DNA of 64,000 nt from contig NZ_CP034759.1 in assembly GCF_004295665.1 (NCBI RefSeq), forward strand, positions 310,001 through 374,000, in the 5' to 3' direction. Origin of the DNA: Litorilituus sediminis. GTDB taxonomy: Bacteria > Pseudomonadota > Gammaproteobacteria > Enterobacterales > Alteromonadaceae. The notes under the pieces were generated by a model. The model did not search any database, was not told the DNA's origin, and saw nothing but the letters and a program-made list of their open reading frames with translations. The position numbers and the translations under genes were made by a program. Each line of letters opens with the position of its first letter. Positions within the stretch are counted from its first letter, which is position 1. Shown here piece by piece: positions 62,156-64,000 of the stretch.

Positions 62156-63156
62156 AAAAAATCGCATTCCTCTTTTTACTATGCGCACTTATGGTATCGG
62201 CAGGAATTTATGTATTTATTACCGAGCTAAAAAAGCCATTACTTATACAACAAGCAGAATTGCTTACGGTAAACAAGGGCAGCTCTATTAGTCGCTTTTC
62301 TGCAGAGCTTGTTAAAAAAGGTTGGCTAACTGAAAGATTCTGGCTGAGAAACTACGGTAGAATTTTTCCTGAGAAAGTTAAAATCAAAGCGGGTACTTAT
62401 CTTGTTCAACCTGGTAGCAACAGTTTTCAATTATTACAGCAGTTAGTACGTGGAGAAGAGCATCAGTTTTCTATAACCTTTATCGAAGGCTCAACATTTA
62501 AGGAGTGGTTAGCACAACTTGAGAAACAACCTCATATTAAACACACCTTAAAGGATAAAAGTATTGCAGAGGTTGCTAAGTTACTTGAAATTAATCAGAC
62601 AAATCCAGAAGGTTGGTTTTTCCCAGAAACCTACGCCTACACAGCAGGCACGGATGATTTAACTTTGTTACGTCGTGCTTATAGTAAAATGCGTAATGTA
62701 CTTGAGTCAGCGTGGTCAAATCGTCAGGCGAACTTGCCCTATAAGAGTGCTTATGAAGCTTTGATCATGGCATCAATTATTGAAAAAGAAACCAGCTATT
62801 TACAAGAGCAGGATTTAATTGCTTCAGTCTTTGTTAATAGGTTGAATAAGAAAATGCGTTTGCAAACCGATCCAACCATTATTTATGGTTTAGGTGATCG
62901 TTATCAAGGTGATATTACCTATGCACATAAACGCGAAAAAACAGCGTATAATACTTATCGCATTGATGGTTTACCGCCAACACCAATCGCAATGCCGGGC
63001 TTATCGGCGATTATTGCATCTGTTAACCCAGCAAGCAGTGATTATTTTTATTTTGTGAGTAATGGTCAAGGTAAACATGTTTTTAGCAAAAATTTGTCTG
63101 AGCACAATGCAGCGGTAAAACGTTATTTAGAATATATGAGAAACAAGCAGGAATAA
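62149..63156 (+). CDS. mltG: Endolytic murein transglycosylase MltG
   Basis: The 335-residue YceG protein starts with GTG (62149), overlapping pabC. One membrane anchor (about 5-25) is followed by a LysM-like region and the catalytic domain with MASIIEKETSYLQEQDLIAS (catalytic Glu), VFVNRLNKKMRLQTDPTIIY and YNTYRIDGLPPTPI. It cuts nascent peptidoglycan and helps set glycan chain length. The neighbours tmk and holB are as in E. coli. Confidence 0.94.
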   Translation: MLKKIAFLFLLCALMVSAGIYVFITELKKPLLIQQAELLTVNKGSSISRFSAELVKKGWLTERFWLRNYGRIFPEKVKIKAGTYLVQPGSNSFQLLQQLVRGEEHQFSITFIEGSTFKEWLAQLEKQPHIKHTLKDKSIAEVAKLLEINQTNPEGWFFPETYAYTAGTDDLTLLRRAYSKMRNVLESAWSNRQANLPYKSAYEALIMASIIEKETSYLQEQDLIASVFVNRLNKKMRLQTDPTIIYGLGDRYQGDITYAHKREKTAYNTYRIDGLPPTPIAMPGLSAIIASVNPASSDYFYFVSNGQGKHVFSKNLSEHNAAVKRYLEYMRNKQE

Positions 63157-63165
63157 TACTAAGGT

Positions 63166-63798
63166 ATGTCTAAGGGTAAATTTATTGTTGTAGAAGGGAT
63201 GGAAGGTGCTGGTAAATCTTCGGCTATTCATGTTATTGAAGCGCTTTTACAACAACATCATATTGAATATATCAATACAAGAGAGCCAGGTGGCACACCA
63301 TTGGCTGAAACGTTGAGAACGCTAATTAAGGCGACCGATCATCAAGAAACCATTACCCAAGAAACTGAATTGTTATTAATGTATGCCAGCAGAAGTCAAT
63401 TACTTGCTAATAGAATTTTACCGGCATTAAATCAAGGTCAATGGGTAATAGGAGATCGTCACGATTTAAGCTCTCGCGCTTATCAAGGTGGCGGCCGTGA
63501 GTTTGATGATGAAGTGATGGAATCTATTAGTCGGGTGACATTGCAAGGGTTTAAACCAGATTTAACTTTATATTTAGATCTTGATCCAGAAATTGGTTTA
63601 TCAAGAGCAAAAGCGAGAGGTGAGCTTGATAGAATTGAGCAGGAAAAAATAGATTTTTTTCACCGTGTTAGAAATAAATATCAAGATTTAGCCAGTAAAG
63701 ATAGTACTATTGTGACGATTAATGCTGAACAAAGCATGGAATTAGTACATCAGGATATTATCAATACTGTTCAGCAATTTATAACCAAGCAAGGGTAA
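63166..63798 (+). CDS. tmk: Thymidylate kinase
   Basis: The 210-residue enzyme has P-loop [12 protein letters not shown] (8-19), [32 protein letters not shown] and the LID region [14 protein letters not shown] with basic residues, which marks the type II (E. coli-like) form. It phosphorylates dTMP to dTDP. It lies between mltG and holB, 9 bp after mltG. Confidence 0.95.
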   Translation: MSKGKFIVVEGMEGAGKSSAIHVIEALLQQHHIEYINTREPGGTPLAETLRTLIKATDHQETITQETELLLMYASRSQLLANRILPALNQGQWVIGDRHDLSSRAYQGGGREFDDEVMESISRVTLQGFKPDLTLYLDLDPEIGLSRAKARGELDRIEQEKIDFFHRVRNKYQDLASKDSTIVTINAEQSMELVHQDIINTVQQFITKQG

Positions 63799-63808
63799 GA
63801 CCAAGTTT

Positions 63809-64000
63809 ATGTCTTTTAAAGTGCAACTCACTGCGCAATTACAAGCGAATAAACTACCCCATGCAATTTTGTTACATGGTCCGATAGGTAGTGGCAAAAC
63901 AGCATTAGCACATTGGCTAACTTCAGTACTTGCTTGCCATCAGCCGGAATTTAATGGAGCAGAAATTAATGCCTGTCAGCATTGTAAAGCTTGCTTATTA
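63809..64000 (+). CDS. holB: DNA polymerase III subunit delta' (5' part only)
   Basis: The first 64 codons are visible before the window ends. They contain LPHAILLHGPIGSGKTALAH with the Walker A motif and the zinc-module cysteines CQHCKACLL. This matches the clamp-loader delta' subunit. It follows tmk by 10 bp, as in E. coli (tmk-holB). Confidence 0.9.
   Translation, partial: MSFKVQLTAQLQANKLPHAILLHGPIGSGKTALAHWLTSVLACHQPEFNGAEINACQHCKACLL

Overview
The window is a chromosomal stretch from an AT-rich gammaproteobacterium, most likely a marine member of the Alteromonadales close to Colwellia or Thalassotalea. The reasons are the low-GC codon use, the pyk/hexR/zwf-pgl-edd-eda Entner-Doudoroff cluster of the Shewanella-Colwellia type, a 'proteobacterial dedicated sortase' regulatory locus (pdsR/pdsS/pdsO), small families such as DUF2999 and HopJ-like, and an rne-rluC-yceF-yceD-rpmF-plsX-fab order typical of gammaproteobacteria. 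The species call is inference. I see no tRNA, rRNA, prophage, insertion sequence or CRISPR array.

Layout. 1-949: 5' part of a heme-motif chemoreceptor. 1296-7794: a dicarboxylate module made of a DASS symporter, a divergent porin and a DctB/DctD sigma-54 system, with good -24/-12 promoters in front of both transport genes. 7899-13906: housekeeping and small genes (sbcB, CNNM/CBS protein, DUF2999, HopJ-like, cyclophilin lipoprotein, solute-binding protein, C-terminally anchored surface protein). 14129-17881: PepSY protein, OmpR-type regulator, PhoQ-type kinase and a DUF3300 protein; similar direct repeats lie before the PepSY gene and the DUF3300 gene. 17948-20975: glycerate kinase-like protein, a 62-residue Cys protein, XRE-cupin regulator, questin oxidase-like protein. 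21120-25023: pdsS, pdsR, pdsO without the sortase or its substrate nearby. 25346-26386: membrane-anchored Sel1-like protein. 26633-30924: Fur-like dyad, acidic porin, imelysin lipoprotein and di-heme oxidoreductase, a probable iron (or copper) acquisition operon.

30988-35652: divergent dinG and polB around one perfect LexA box. 35847-42380: metC with MetJ-like boxes, a desuccinylase-like protein ending in a 16-bp tandem repeat, hinT, a LytS/LytTR two-component pair and pyruvate kinase. 42468-48492: hexR and the zwf-pgl-edd-eda cluster with a HexR-like operator. 48590-49975: two tandem GYF_2/coiled-coil paralogs. 50273-55764: rne, rluC, yceF. 55921 to the end: yceD-rpmF-plsX-fabD-fabG-acpP-fabF-pabC-mltG-tmk-holB (holB cut by the window). 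This order matches Escherichia coli except that fabH is missing between plsX and fabD.

How the genes work together. Several blocks pair a function with its own control: DctBD with sigma-54 promoters for outer- and inner-membrane transport, a Fur-type site with metal acquisition, LexA with dinG/polB, MetJ-like boxes with metC, and HexR with central carbon metabolism. The less explained parts are the orphan Pds regulators, whose kinase carries a CBM9-like sensor region, the porin-imelysin-DHOR operon, and the GYF_2 pair.
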